This document shows positions 10,866 to 22,963 of a stretch of 64,000 bases of DNA, one piece after another. The position numbers and the translations under genes were made by a program. Origin of the DNA: Cryptomeria japonica (Eukaryota; Streptophyta; Pinopsida; Cupressales; Cupressaceae); NCBI RefSeq assembly GCF_030272615.1, contig NC_081405.1:473606008-473670007 (forward strand), given 5' to 3'. Within the stretch, counting starts at the first letter, position 1. Every line of letters starts with the position of its first letter. Below the pieces are notes generated by a model. That model was not told the DNA's origin. It ran no database searches and saw only the letters and a program-made list of their open reading frames with translations.

Positions 10866-12017
10866 TGTTACTACTTATCAAGTTTCCATTAGTTTTTATA
10901 TTCAAAGTCATACTATATACTCTAGTCGATTAGCACTACCGAATCATGCAGTCGATATACACAAAGAAGTCGGTATGCACAGTCTAGTCGGTTACAGAAG
11001 AAAAGCAGTCACAGAACGCAGTACACATTGAGCTGGCTACCAAGTATCTTTTTATGTCTACTGAGTAGTAAAGATGACACACTGAGTTGATATACATCGA
11101 GTGAAACATGTTACCAGATACATTGAACTTGGAAATGCATATGAAAACATGTTACAAGATCGAGGCACATCTAACCATTATCACATTGGAAATTGCACTA
11201 GAAGATTGTGTATGATTTTGAGATCAATCTAACCAATGAAATAATTTCTTTAGTTATTCATTCAAGGAATCTTGTTTGTAAGATCGAAGCAATGAATTGG
11301 ATCACTGTCTTAAGACATCTATTTATACAGCATGAGTTAAGGGTGTATATGTGTGTGTAAGAAGATTGCTACAAAGACATAGAGGTCACCGAGAAGGTTT
11401 TTAGAGAACAGTTGAAGAATAGAGTAAACAAAAGGGTTTACCGAGTTACTATATGGGTTACCGAGGTATGCTATAAGCAAGGTAATCTATTCTGAGCACA
11501 TAGAATCTGGTATAACATTTAAGATGTAAAGTTGCAGATATTTGTAATGATTTTATTGTTATATTGTGAAGTTGAAAGAGAAACCTTTAACAGGGTAAAA
11601 GATTCTAATCATGTCTATAAATTGTAAAACCTCTAACTAGGTGCAACATTCAGAATAATTGTTGTAAAATCCTTTAGCAAGGTAGATCTAATAGATCTTG
11701 TTACTCCTAATAGGGTAAGCTATCAAAAATAGCTAAAATGTAGCTCTAACCGAGCACTCTTTATTATTGCAGTAGTGAAGTTATGGGTGCCATCCCCACC
11801 ACAGTTTTTCTCTCTAACCAAGAGTTTCTGCATAACCAAAATATATGTGTTATGGAGTGAATCATGTATGATTGTTATCTATTTGCTTTAACTTTATTTT
11901 ATGTTACTATACTATTCTATTTATGCATAACAGTAAAGTTATTATTCAAGAAAAGTTTTGGAGTACTGATTCACCCCTCCCCTCTCAGTACATTAGCTTT
12001 CCATATTGGGCCTAACA
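10866..12017 (+). repeat. E1 3' LTR
   Basis: 1152 bp, same length as the 5' copy, beginning TGTTACTACTT and ending CCTAACA, followed by the ATATT duplication and the resumed satellite. Confidence 0.92.
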
Positions 12018-13697
12018 ATATTGTTTCCTACAACCCCTTAAGACACCAAATTGTGTCGTTATGGTTCATATTGGGTCCTAAGGGGTCATGGGACACCATA
12101 TGACCCCTGGGGACAACATACGACCCCTTATGACACCATATTGGGTCATTATGAGTCATATGGTGTCCATAGGGGTCATATTGTGTCCTACGACCCCTTA
12201 GGACACCATATGACTCCTTGAGACACCAAATTATGTTGTTATGGATTATATTGTGTCCTAAGGGGTCATGGGACACCATATGACCCCTAAGGTCAACATA
12301 CAACCCCTTATGACACCATATTGAGTCATTATGAGTCTTATGGTGCACTAAGGGGTCATATTGTGTCCTACAACCCCTTAGGATACCATATGACCCCTTA
12401 AGACACCATATTGGGTCGTTATGAGTCATATGGTGTCCATAGGGGTCATATTGCATCGTTATGAGTCATATGGTGTCCATAGGGATCATATTGTGTTGTA
12501 CAACCCCTTAGGACACCATGTGACCCCTTAAGACCAAATTATGTCATTATGGTTCATATTGTGTCCTAAGGGGTCATGGGACACCGTATGACCCCTGGGG
12601 ACAACGTACGACCCCTTATGACACCATAATGGGTTGTTATGATTCATATGGTGTCCATAGGGATCATATTGTGTCCTCCAACCCCTTAGAACACCATATG
12701 ACCCCTTAAGACACCATATTGGGTCGTTATGGGTCATATGGTGTCATAAGGGGTCATATTGTGTCCTACAACCCCTTAGGACACCATATGACCCCTTAAG
12801 ACACCAAATTATGTTGTTATGGGTCATATTGTGTCCTAAGGGGTCATGGGACACCATATGACCCCTAAGGTCAACATACAACCCCTTATGACATCATATT
12901 GGGTCATTATGAGTCCTATGGTGTCCTAAGGGGTCATATTGTGCCCTACAACCCCTTAGGACACCATATAACCCCTTAAGAGACCATATTGGGTCGTTAT
13001 GGGTCATATGGTGTCCATGGGAGTCATATTATGTCGTACGACCCCTTAGGAAACCATATGACCCCTTAAGACACCAAATTGTGTTGTTATGGTTCATATT
13101 GTGTCCTAAGGGTTCATGGGACACCATATGACCCCTGGGACAACATACGAACCCTTATAAAACCATAATAGGTTGTTATGAGTTATATGGTGTCCATAGG
13201 GGTCATATTGTGTCCTACGACCCCTTAAGACACCATATTGGGTCTTAATGGGTCATATGGTGTCCTAAGGGGTCATATTGTGTCCTATGACCCCTCAGGA
13301 CACCATATGACCCCTTAAGACACCAAATTATGTCGTTATGGGTCATATTGTGTCCTAAGGGGTCATGGGACACCATATGACCCCTAAGGTCAATAGACAA
13401 CCCCTTATGACACCATGTTGGGTCGTTATGAGTCTTGTGGTTTCTTAAGGGGTCATATTGTGTTCTACAACCCCTTAGGACACCATATGACCCCTTAATA
13501 TACCATATTGTGTTGTTATGAGTCACGTGGTGTCCATAGGGAACATATTGTGTCCTACAACCCCTTAGGACACCATATGACCCCTTAAGACACCAAATTG
13601 TGTCGTTATGGTTCATATTATGTCCTAAGGGGTCATGGGAACAACATACAACCCCTTATGACACCATATTGGGTCGTTATGAGTCATATGGTGTCCA
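12018..13697. repeat. 90-bp satellite, right block (180-bp dimers)
   Basis: Two alternating 90-bp monomers (for example 12133-12222 and 12223-12312) make a 180-bp higher-order unit. Both carry GGGTCATA...TATGACCCC and GGTGTCCTAAGGGG...CCCCTTAGGACACC inverted segments. The minus strand is open in stretches (12028-12456, 12528-12737, 13245-13616), giving a 30-residue repeat such as GSYGVLRGCRTQYDPLGHH. With no start, signal or outside homologue these are best read as by-products of the period. Confidence 0.9.
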
Positions 13698-13702
13698 TCT
13701 CT

Positions 13703-13747
<45 letters not shown>

Positions 13748-13750
13748 CCC

Positions 13751-13782
<32 letters not shown>
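13698..13782. repeat. CT-rich microsatellite
   Basis: (CT)n with short C runs; mirror image of the GA-rich block at 3305-3475, so the satellite is edged by purine tract on one side and pyrimidine tract on the other. Confidence 0.93.
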
Positions 13783-13796
13783 AAATATGAGTAATA

Positions 13797-13814
13797 AAAT
13801 CAGATATCCGATTT
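13797..13814. repeat. GATATC-centred palindrome, copy 2
   Basis: AAATCAGATATCCGATTT, the exact inverse of the core of copy 1 at 3150. A third, weaker copy (GATATCTAATTTTT) is at 13901. Between them, CATTGCC (13817) and GGCAATG (13854) could pair. Confidence 0.65.
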
Positions 13815-13932
13815 CTATCATTGCCATTAATGTGGCAACAGTAAAAAAAAAGCGGCAATGGGAAAAAAATTTGGGACCACAAATTTATACATTAAATTTT
13901 GATATCTAATTTTTGTAATTAAAAAAAGCCTT

Positions 13933-13963
13933 GTGGGCCATTTTGTGGATTCCAATGGCCCAC
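13933..13963. repeat. Hairpin-forming inverted repeat
   Basis: GTGGGCCATT (13933-13942) and AATGGCCCAC (13954-13963) form a perfect 10-bp stem with an 11-base loop. It lies just upstream of the transposase-like gene. A comparable hairpin (25142-25163) lies beyond the far end of the minus-strand gene. Confidence 0.7.
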
Positions 13964-14094
13964 AATCTTCAGATTCTATTTTCTATCGACGATCAAGGGT
14001 TTTCAAATAGGTTGAGACAAATTTGTGCTTTTGAGAGATTCTTAAAGTCAAATCTTACATTGTCAATAATTTAGGAGAATCTTTGTGGAGGTAA

Positions 14095-17000
14095 ATGGGG
14101 AGTAGTAGTCGTCGGAAGTCTAAATGCAAAAGAAAACTTTCAAATGACCAAATTGAAGTGTATAGAGAAAGAGATAGAGAATTTCATAGGAGGAAAAGAT
14201 AAGGTATATTAAATATTGCTAACGTTACATCAAGTCAAGAGGAAATTGAATTTGAAAATGTTGAACAAGTTATTGAAAATGAAAATGTAGATTTTGAAAG
14301 TGAAAATTTTGAATATGTTGAAAATGTTGAAGGTGATAATGAAAATGCTCAACATGATGTGAGACTGGAAAGTGAAAAATTGGGAGTTGACAATGAAGGT
14401 GTCCATAATTTTGGTGTAAATATGAAATTTTTTGACATTGGAGGTGAAAACGTAAAAATTTTTGACATAGGAGGTGAACATGTGGAAAATTTTGACATTG
14501 GAGGTGAAAATGTGGAAAACTTTGACATTGAATGTGGAATTTCTCAACCAAGTGAACAATATGTAACACCTAATTAATTTAGAAATGAAGACCCTCTCAT
14601 GGATGAAAGACAAATTTCAAATCCAAGATCTTCAAGAACCCCAAAATGGTTACTTCAAATTGATGAGAACATTATTGTGAATCTTAAAGGCAAGAGGTCA
14701 ACAAGAACCATTCGGTTGTGGGCTACACAACTTTTCGACCAAAACTTTAGCAATAAGACATTGACCGAGCAATGCCAACTCTTTGTTCAACTACTAAAGA
14801 TGATAAAGATGAGACCATTTCTAAACAAATTGAAGATTCGTATGAACAAGAAGATGGAGAGAAATTCTATTATTGCCAAAAATCTATTTGACGCTCTCAA
14901 TTATATTAGAAAGAATACCAAAGAAAGAGATAAGAGAGCCACTTGAAGAGTGATTATAACCTCCTTAGTAAGCCATCAATTGAGGAAGGCTCTTCAAATG
15001 AGACAAACTTGTGTTGATTTTAACATAAAACATAAAAATTTGATAGAGAACTTGCACAAAGGCAAAGATTTGACGATCCACTTCAACAAGATACATGGGC
15101 TTTTGGTGGGAGGCTTCCATGTGTTGATAGAAAGTTGTCTGACAATGTGAAGGAGGAGATTCAACAATTTTGGCACTCTAATTCTAGAGTGTCACCCAAT
15201 GTAAAGGATGTTTTGAAATTAAGAATCAACAACCGAGACCGCACACCGCATCCCAAACATTTCTTGGAATCGAGCCAAACAATGTTGTACAAATTTTTTT
15301 GTGAAGTACATCCAACTTTGCAAATATCACAAAGGGCATTTGAATCTTTGAAGCCATTTTATTGTGTTCCTCTTAAGATTCGTAATACTTGTTGTTGCAA
15401 GTGCCATGTGGAGTTTTCAATGTACCATGAACTTTTATGCCATATTCGTTCTACGATGCATACTAATGAGATGTTGCAGGAGTGTGGTGCAATGCTATTT
15501 CTGAGATCATCAAGAGACTTGGAAGATCTATTTTTATGCCCTAGAGATGATGGCTGCTATTTCTATAGAAATGATTATTTGAATGAGAAGTTATGAGAAT
15601 GTGGTGGGTTATCAAAGTTTGTTTCATGTTTTCATGAGGGCAGCGAACACGAGTTTGGAAAGAATTATGTTGAGAAAAAAAGATATGAGACAGTGAAATA
15701 TGCTTTGAAGGGTGGAGGTGAAGGTTCTAGATGCGAATTAGTCTCAATAGAAGTGAGTTTTGCTGATTTTATTTTGGATTTTAAGGAAAATATTTTCTAC
15801 AAGTATGCAAGGCACACCCATAGGTCTCAGTGGTTGGATCAACAGTTCAGGATGTGTAAGAACTCTTTCTCGATTGGCACTATTGTATCAGTGGTTGATT
15901 TTGCAGAGAACTATACATTGCAACCACAGAATGAGGTACAGTCTCAGTACTACAATTCAATCCAGATTGTTATTTTTGTTCACATTACAGATAGACATGC
16001 TCCTGATAGTATAGAAGAGGACAGAAAGATAATTAGGGAGTATCATTTTTATATGAGTGATGATAAATCATAGTCCTCCGAGTATGTGCAACATTCTTTC
16101 GAGATTTTTTTTGAGTTCTTGCATGAGAAAGATATTGGAATTGATCGACATATCATATGGTTAGATAACTGTACGGGTCAATTCAATAATTCCCGTATGT
16201 TTTATTGGTTGAGTAGAATGCATGTAGAGAGGCGTATACCTCATATTTGGTGTTTTTTTTAGGTAGGGCATGGGAAGGGGGAGCATGATGGAGCAGGTGC
16301 ATGTTTGAAGAGAGCTTTAGTTAAGGAGCAATTGAGGGTTTTAGGTGCCAATTTCTTTGATGCACATTCTATTGTTGATTGGTGTAGTTTAGCATTGTCA
16401 CATGGAGGTACTCTTGATTCAGCAGTGACTAGATTCTTTTGGTTGGTTGAGGAGGGCATAGTGGGAGATAGACTGGATTGTCAAACAATTAAAGATTCTT
16501 CAAAGATGCATTCATTTCTTAGCTCAGATGCAAGTACATGGACCATTTGGACATGAGCGTTGGCTTGTTTTTGTCATATTTGTGTTTGGTGTGATTGGGA
16601 TCAGTGTGAGTCAAGTGAGTGGGTTGATACGTGGGTTCCCTAATATATAACTCCTTTATCTTAAACAATATCCTTGTCAAATAATGACATGGAAAGTTCA
16701 CTTGAGTATGACCGTCTATCAGATCTTGTACAACCAAGACATGTTTTTGTAGTTGTTGCATCGCAAGGGAATGAAGAGAGATCAAAATATTGGTTGGCAC
16801 GATGTGTATAGGGAAAATAGAAGCTAACACAACCAGTGATAGATGATGACGGGTTCACATATCCTACAGGTTCAGTTGTTGTTGTGGGAACTTGGTTGCG
16901 AACATACATGATTAGAAAGAATGGCATACATGCATTTGAAGACTATGAGAGACACAAAACCATTATAATGTATTCACACCTTATTATAGCTACAAATGTC

Positions 17001-17122
17001 AAGTTGTCAAAGAATCAAGAAAAATCGAAGACCAAAGAGCTATAGACAGTGACTACTGCTAATCATGAGGCAATACTAGATACTCTTAAGCAAAGAGATG
17101 ACCCTTCAGGCTTACTTGAGTA
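14095..17122 (+). pseudogene. DDE-transposase-like gene (decayed), superfamily unassigned
   Basis: From ATG 14095 one frame continues through stops (14197, 14575, 14944) to about 15100, then a frameshift leads into a second frame open to TAG/TGA-punctuated 17122. Parts in order: basic N-terminus; Asn/Glu-rich repeats of VENFDIGGE; a helical segment (15135-15600) with a CCCKCHVEFSMYHELLCH zinc-finger-like motif; then a catalytic-looking core with WLDNCTGQFNNSRMFYWLS (16161-16217) and GHGKGEHDGAGACLKRAL (16268-16321). The C-terminus has a Cys cluster ACFCHICVWCDWDQC (16563-16607) and a late GTWLRTYMI domain. The D-N-C and GHGKGxxDGAG signatures are, to my recollection, typical of a eukaryotic DDE-type transposase group, but I cannot name the superfamily. 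Several stops and one frameshift show it is inactive. Introns could account for some interruptions. Confidence 0.6.
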
Positions 17123-18363
17123 GTAGGTCTGTAATGGCGCCTTATTTTTTTTATCATGCATTTCATTTCAAACAATGATCATTAAACCTTAATGTTCAAG
17201 TTTGTTACGTGTATATTAAGGTCTATCGATGAACGTTTTTTTTGGCAACACGATTTTTGCATGCACATAGCGGGTACACTCGATATAATTGGAAGGGACG
17301 TATTTTCGCAACATGACTTATTATCATGCATTTGATGAGATTTACAATTTTTATTATTAGACAACACTATTTGACAAATTTTGATGATATAATTATCGCA
17401 AAACCTTTATGCTTGTGTAGGTCTTTTTTGATGATATACAAGAGTATCACATTATGATTTTTGCATCAACATAGTGGGTTCTCTTGATATAATTTGAAGG
17501 GATGTATTTTTTATGGTATATAATCCCACCTTTTCATTTATTTTCATGAATTTTAGTTGAAGTGATTATCATAAAGCCTTTATGTTCATCCATGCATTTT
17601 ATGTGTAGACTAACAATTCTTAAAAATACAGGTTCATGGTAGATCATTCGCTGTTGACAAGACCCTCTCTTGGTGATGGTACATATTCCTTTGTGCATTA
17701 ATGAGATTAAATTTTGTGCATAAACACTCAGTCAAGTGAATGTATTGATATTTAGAAATGACCATATATACCATCATCTTCAACCATGCAGAGAAATGCA
17801 GTGAGAAGGGCTTTAATCAACATGCGTCTTTCTTCAAAGTTATGCTTGTATACTTTGCAGAGAAACTAGTAAGTTTCGTAATTAGACAATCTTTTACGTC
17901 TTAAAAATGTGTCAAATGATCTATTTATAATTTGACAAAATAATTTGTATTAAGTGTTATAATTTGTTTCTTGTAGCACATTCATTCCACATAAAAAGGT
18001 TGCTTATTTTGGTCTTCATTTATATGCAGGCATTGTTGTACGTAAGTGTTTCTCTTAGGACATGAGAATGTCTGATGCAGATGGAGTGGGATGTTGTATT
18101 TGTATATGGATGTGAATTGATATAACTTTGTTATAATGATATACAATGTCCATGAACAAATTGGTTTAGTTATATTGATGATATACAATGTATTTGTACA
18201 TGAGTACATTGGTGTAGTTGTGTTGATAATGAAAAAAAATCATGTTTGCATATCCCTTCATGGATGTAACATGCAAGTGTAATGGTAATTATGTATATAA
18301 AATACATGGAAATATTGATGATCATTATGCATCTACAGTGTAATGCTTGTTTATCTATATTTT
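17123..18363. other. AT-rich non-coding DNA after the transposase-like gene
   Basis: No frame with coding character. At 17236-17300 and 17453-17510 there are related segments (cATGATTTTTGCAT, CATAGYGGGTWCWCTYGATATAATTKGAAGGGA), a diverged local duplication of about 60 bp roughly 215 bp apart. Confidence 0.45.
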
Positions 18364-21300
18364 TCATTGAATGAGACTGACGATTTTTTTGCCAACCAAA
18401 AAAATGTTGCCCTAATAAAACCATAGGGAAAATTGAAAAACCAAGATAAGATTTTGTAGGGACCCCTCTCGTGGCCCCATAGGTTCAAATGGATCATTCG
18501 TAGGTACCATGGATTTTGAGTTAGGGCCCATCAAATTTTGACAATTTTTAGCACTTAGGGTGCTCAAGGGACGACACCGGTAGGGTATGACCCCGAGCGT
18601 TCGACCGAGTTGGGGGCCAAAATAAGAGTATGCATAGGGTAGTAATGCCTAACTAGACATGTTGGAGCCAACGGTTTGTTATCATGACGAGCAAAATGAG
18701 AAATCGGCCACGCGACAACATTCGATTGAATGAGACTGATGATTTTTTCACGAACCAAAAAAATGCTGCCCTAATAAAACCGTAGGGAAAATTGAAAAAC
18801 CAAGATAGGATTTTGTAGGGACTCCTCTCATGGCCTCGTAGGTTCAAATGGATCATTCCTAGGTGCCATGAATTATGAGCTAGGGCCCATCAAAGTTTGA
18901 AAATTTCTAGCACTTAGGGTGCTCAAGGGATGACGCCGGTAGGGTATGACCCCGAGCGTTCGAACGAGTGGGGGGCCAAAATAGGAGAATGCATAGGGTA
19001 ATAATGCCTAAATAGACATGTTGGAGATGATGGTTTGTTATCATGATGAGCAAAATGAGAAATCGGCCATGCGACAACATTCAATTAAATGAGACTGACG
19101 ATTTTTTCGCCAATAAAAAAATGTTGCCCTAATACAATTGTAGGGAAACTTGAAAAACTGATATAGGATTTTTTAGGGACCCCTCTCATGGACCCATAGG
19201 TTTAAAGGGATCATTCGTAGGTGCCACGAATTTCGAGTTAGGGCTCATCAAAGTTTGATAATTTTGAGCACATAGGGTGCTCAAGGGACGACATCGGTAG
19301 GGTATGACCCCGAGCGTTTGACCAAGTGCGAGGGAAAAATAGGAGCATGCATAGGGTAATAATGCCTAACTGGACATGTCAGAGCTGATGGTTCATTATC
19401 ATGACAAGCAGACTGAGAAATTGGCCACGCGACAACATTTGATTGAATGAGACTGACGGATTGTTTGCCAACCAAAAAAATGCTGCCCTAATAAAACTGT
19501 AGGGAAACATAAAAAACTGAGATAGGATTTTGTAGGGACCCCTCCCATGGACCCATAGGTTCTACAGGTTCCATGGATTTCGAGTTAGGGCTCATCAAAG
19601 TTTGATAATTTTTAGCACTTAGGGTGCTTAAGGGACAATGTCGGTAGGGTATGACCCCGAGCGTTCGATCGAGTGGGGGGGCAACATAGGAGCATGCATA
19701 GGGTAATAATGCCTACCTAGACATGTTGGATCTGATGGTTCTTTCTCATGATGAGAAGAACTAGAAATTGGCCTTGCGACAACATTCGATTGAATGAAAC
19801 TGACGATTTTTTTGCTAACCGAAAAAATGCTTCCCTAATAAAACCGTAGGGAAATGTGAAAAACTGAGACATGCTTTTGTAGGGACCCCTCTCATGGACC
19901 TATAGGTTCAAATAGATCATTCACAAGTGCCATGGATTGCAAGTTAGGGCCCATCAAAGTTTGATAATTTTTAGCACTTAGGGTGCTCAAGGGATGATGT
20001 CGGTAGGGTATGACCTCGAGCGTTTGACTGAGTGGGGGGGATAAATAAGAGCATGCATAGGGCAATAAATCCTAATTGGACATGTCAGAGCTGATGGTTC
20101 GTTATCATGATGAGTAGAATGAGAAATTGGCCACATGACAACATTCGATTGAATGAGACTGATGATTTTTTCCCCAACCGAAAAAATGCTACCCTAATAA
20201 AACCATAGGGAAAATTGAAAAACCGAGATAGGATTTTGTAGGGACTCTTCTCATGGACCTATAGGTTCAAACAGATTGGTCTCAAGTGCCACAAATTCTA
20301 AGTTAGGGCCCATCAAAGTTTGATAATGTTTAGCACTTCAGATGCTTAAGGGACGACGTCGGTAGGGTATGACCCCGAGTGTTCAACCGAGTGGGGATGC
20401 AAAATAAGAGAATGCATAGGGTAATAATTCCTAATTGGACATGTCAAAGCCAGCAGTTCATTATCATGACAAGAAGAATGAAAAAGTGGCCACGCAACAA
20501 CATTTGATTGAATGAGACTGGCAATTTTCTTGCCAACCGAAAAAATGGTGCCCTAATAAAACCATAGGGAAAATTGAAAAATAGAGATAGGCTTGTGTAG
20601 GGACCCCTCTCATGGACCCATAGGTTCAAATGGATCATTTGCAAGTGCCACGGATTCTGAGTTAGGGCCTGTCAAATTTTGACAATTTTTAGCACTTAGG
20701 GTGCTCAAGGGACGACACCGGTAGGGTATGACCTGAGCATTTGACCAAGTTGGGGGGAAAAATAGGAGCATGCATAGGGTAATAATGCCTAACTAGACAT
20801 GTTAGAGCTGACAGTTCGTTATCATGACAAGCAGAATGAGAAATTGGCCATGCGACAACATTTAATTGAATGAGATTGACGATTTTTTCGCCAATCAAAA
20901 AAATGCTTCCCTAATAAAACCATAGGGAAAATTGAAAAATAAATATATGATTTTGTAGGGATCCCTCTTGTAGAAACATAGGTTCAAATGGATCATTTGT
21001 AGGTGCCATGGATTCTGAGTTAGGGCCCATCAAAGTTTGGCAATTTTTAGCACTTAGGGTGCTCAAGGGACGATGCCGATAGGGTATGACCCCAAGCATT
21101 TGACTGAGTGGGGGGGAAAATAGGAGCATTCATAGGGTAATAATTCCTAACTAGACATGTCGGATCTGATAGTTTGTTATCACAATGAGAAGAATGAGAA
21201 ATTGGCCACGCGACAACATTCGATTGAATGAGACTGACAATTTTTCACCAATCGAAAAAATGTTGCCCTAATAAAACCGTAGAGAAAATTGAAAAACTGA

Positions 21301-22575
21301 GATAGGATGTTTTAGGGACCCCTCTCATGGACTTGTAGGTTCAAATGGATTGTTTGCAAGTGTCACGAAGTCCGAGTTAGGGCCCATCAAAGTTTGACAA
21401 TTTTTAGCACTTAGGGTGCTCAAGGGACAAAGCCGGTAGGTTATGACCCCAAGCGTTTGACTGAGTTGGGGGGAAAAATAGGAGCATGCATAGGGTAATA
21501 ATTCCTAATTGCACATGTCAGAGCTGACAGTTTGTTATCATGGTGAGTAGAATGATAAATTGGCATGCGACAACATTTGATTGAATGAGACTGACAATTT
21601 TGTCGCCAACCGAAAAATGTTACCCTAATAAAACCATAGGGAAACTTGAAAAACCAAGATAGGATTTTGTAGGGACCCCTCTCATGGACCTATAGATTCA
21701 CAAGGATCATTTGCGGGTGCCATAGATTGCAAGTTAGGACCTGTCAAAGGTTGACAACTTTAAGTGCTTAGGGTGCTCAAGGGACGACGCCTGTAGGGTA
21801 TGAGCCCGAGCGTTCAACCGAGTGGGGATGCAAAATAGGAGCATGCATAGGGTAATAATGCCTAACTAGACATGTTAGAGTTGACAGTTCATTATCATGA
21901 TGAGAAGAACGAAAAATTGGCCACGCGACAACATTCGATTGAATGAGACTGACGATTTTTTGCCAACCGAAAGAATGATGCCCTAATAGAACCGTAGGGA
22001 AAATTGAAAAACTGAGATAGGATTTTGTAGGGATCCCTCTCATGGACCTGTAGGTTCAAATGGATCATTCACAGGTGCCACATATTCTGAGTTAGGGCCA
22101 GTCAAAGTTTGATAATTTTTAGCACTTAGGGTGCTCAAGGGACGACGTCGGTAGGGTATGACCCCGAGCGTTCGACCGAGTGGGGGGGGAAAATAGGAGC
22201 ATGCATAGGATAATAATACCTAACTGGACATGTTGAATCTGACGGTTCATTATCATAATGAGCAAAACAAGAAATTGGCCACACGACAACATTCGATTGA
22301 ATGAGACGGATGATATTTTTGCCAATCGAAAAAATGTTGCCCTAATAAAACTGTAGGGAAACTTAAAAAATTGAGATAGGATTTTTTAGGGACCCCTCTC
22401 ATGGACCTGTAGGTTCAAATGGATCATTTGCAGGTTCCATAGATTCTGATTTAGGGCTCATCAAAGTTTGATAATTTTTAGCACTTAGGGTGCTCAAGGG
22501 ACGACGTTGGTAGGGTATGATCCCGAGCGTTAGACCGAGTGAGGGGGGAAATAGGAGCATGCATGGGGTAATAAT
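18364..22575. repeat. 358-bp satellite, 12 tandem copies
   Basis: The landmark TGAGACTGAYGATTTTTT recurs at 18372, 18731, 19090, 19448, 19795, 20154, 20513, 20871, 21229, 21586, 21944 and 22302, giving steps of 357-359 bp (one of 347). Conserved segments include GCCCTAATAAAACCGTAGGG, TTAGCACTTAGGGTGCTCAA and GGTAGGGTATGACCCCGAGC. Copies diverge by roughly 10 percent by eye, without an obvious higher-order pattern. Short minus-strand frames inside it are spurious. It lies between the transposase-like gene and the minus-strand spliced gene. Confidence 0.95.
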
Positions 22576-22700
22576 GAATTGTATTGTATTTTTCATTACA
22601 TGAATTATATTGTTCATTAAATGAATTGTATTGTATTGTTCATTATACAAACAACACTTACGATGAAATGAAATGAATTGTATTGTTCATTAAATAACCA
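22576..22700. repeat. Imperfect AATGAATTGTATTGTTCATT repeat
   Basis: Four to five copies of a short AT-rich unit, each close to palindromic (AATGAA...TTCATT), directly at the end of the 358-bp array. Confidence 0.75.
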
Positions 22701-22963
22701 TTATTAACCATTGTTAATTATTGGAATGAAGATTAAATATTTCCATGATAGCACCATGCACATATGAGAAACAATTTATATGATCAAATATCAACTTCTA
22801 TATATATGAAAATGTCAAATGATTACAAGTGTATGTCCATACACAAATATGGCATAAATGCCACCTCAAACAAAATGTATGTCTATATATGTGAATGTAT
22901 GTTCATATACAAAATATACATGCCAACTAGACATGTAAGCATCCCAAAACTATCTTTAACATC

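Larger units (their letters stand above)
3987..12017 (+). mobile_element. E1: LTR retrotransposon with gag and large non-pol ORF2
   Basis: A complete 8031-bp element. Two 1152-bp LTRs begin TGTTACTACTT and end CCTAACA, flanked by a perfect 5-bp duplication ATATT (3982-3986 and 12018-12022). Order: LTR, primer-binding site, gag (5201-6454), ~640-bp spacer, ORF2 (7099-10494), purine-rich tail, LTR. No protease, integrase, reverse transcriptase or RNase H motif is visible in any frame, so the element must depend on enzymes supplied in trans. It landed inside the 90-bp satellite, and removing it restores the repeat. LTR copies differ by several percent by eye, mostly transitions, and gag and ORF2 carry stops, so it is not recent. 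E2 (46784-54570) is its diverged sister. Confidence 0.9.

Noticed and set aside
14230-14613. Minus-strand 127- and 99-codon frames rich in Phe and His
   Set aside because: Shadows of the GAAAATGTT repeats in the plus-strand transposase-like gene.
18364-22575. Regularly spaced repeats resembling a CRISPR or rDNA spacer array
   Set aside because: The whole 358-bp unit repeats, with no short repeat/unique spacer structure, and the context is plant nuclear DNA.
18564-22650. Repeated 60-90-codon minus-strand frames
   Set aside because: Each is the same frame of a 358-bp satellite copy, broken in most copies.
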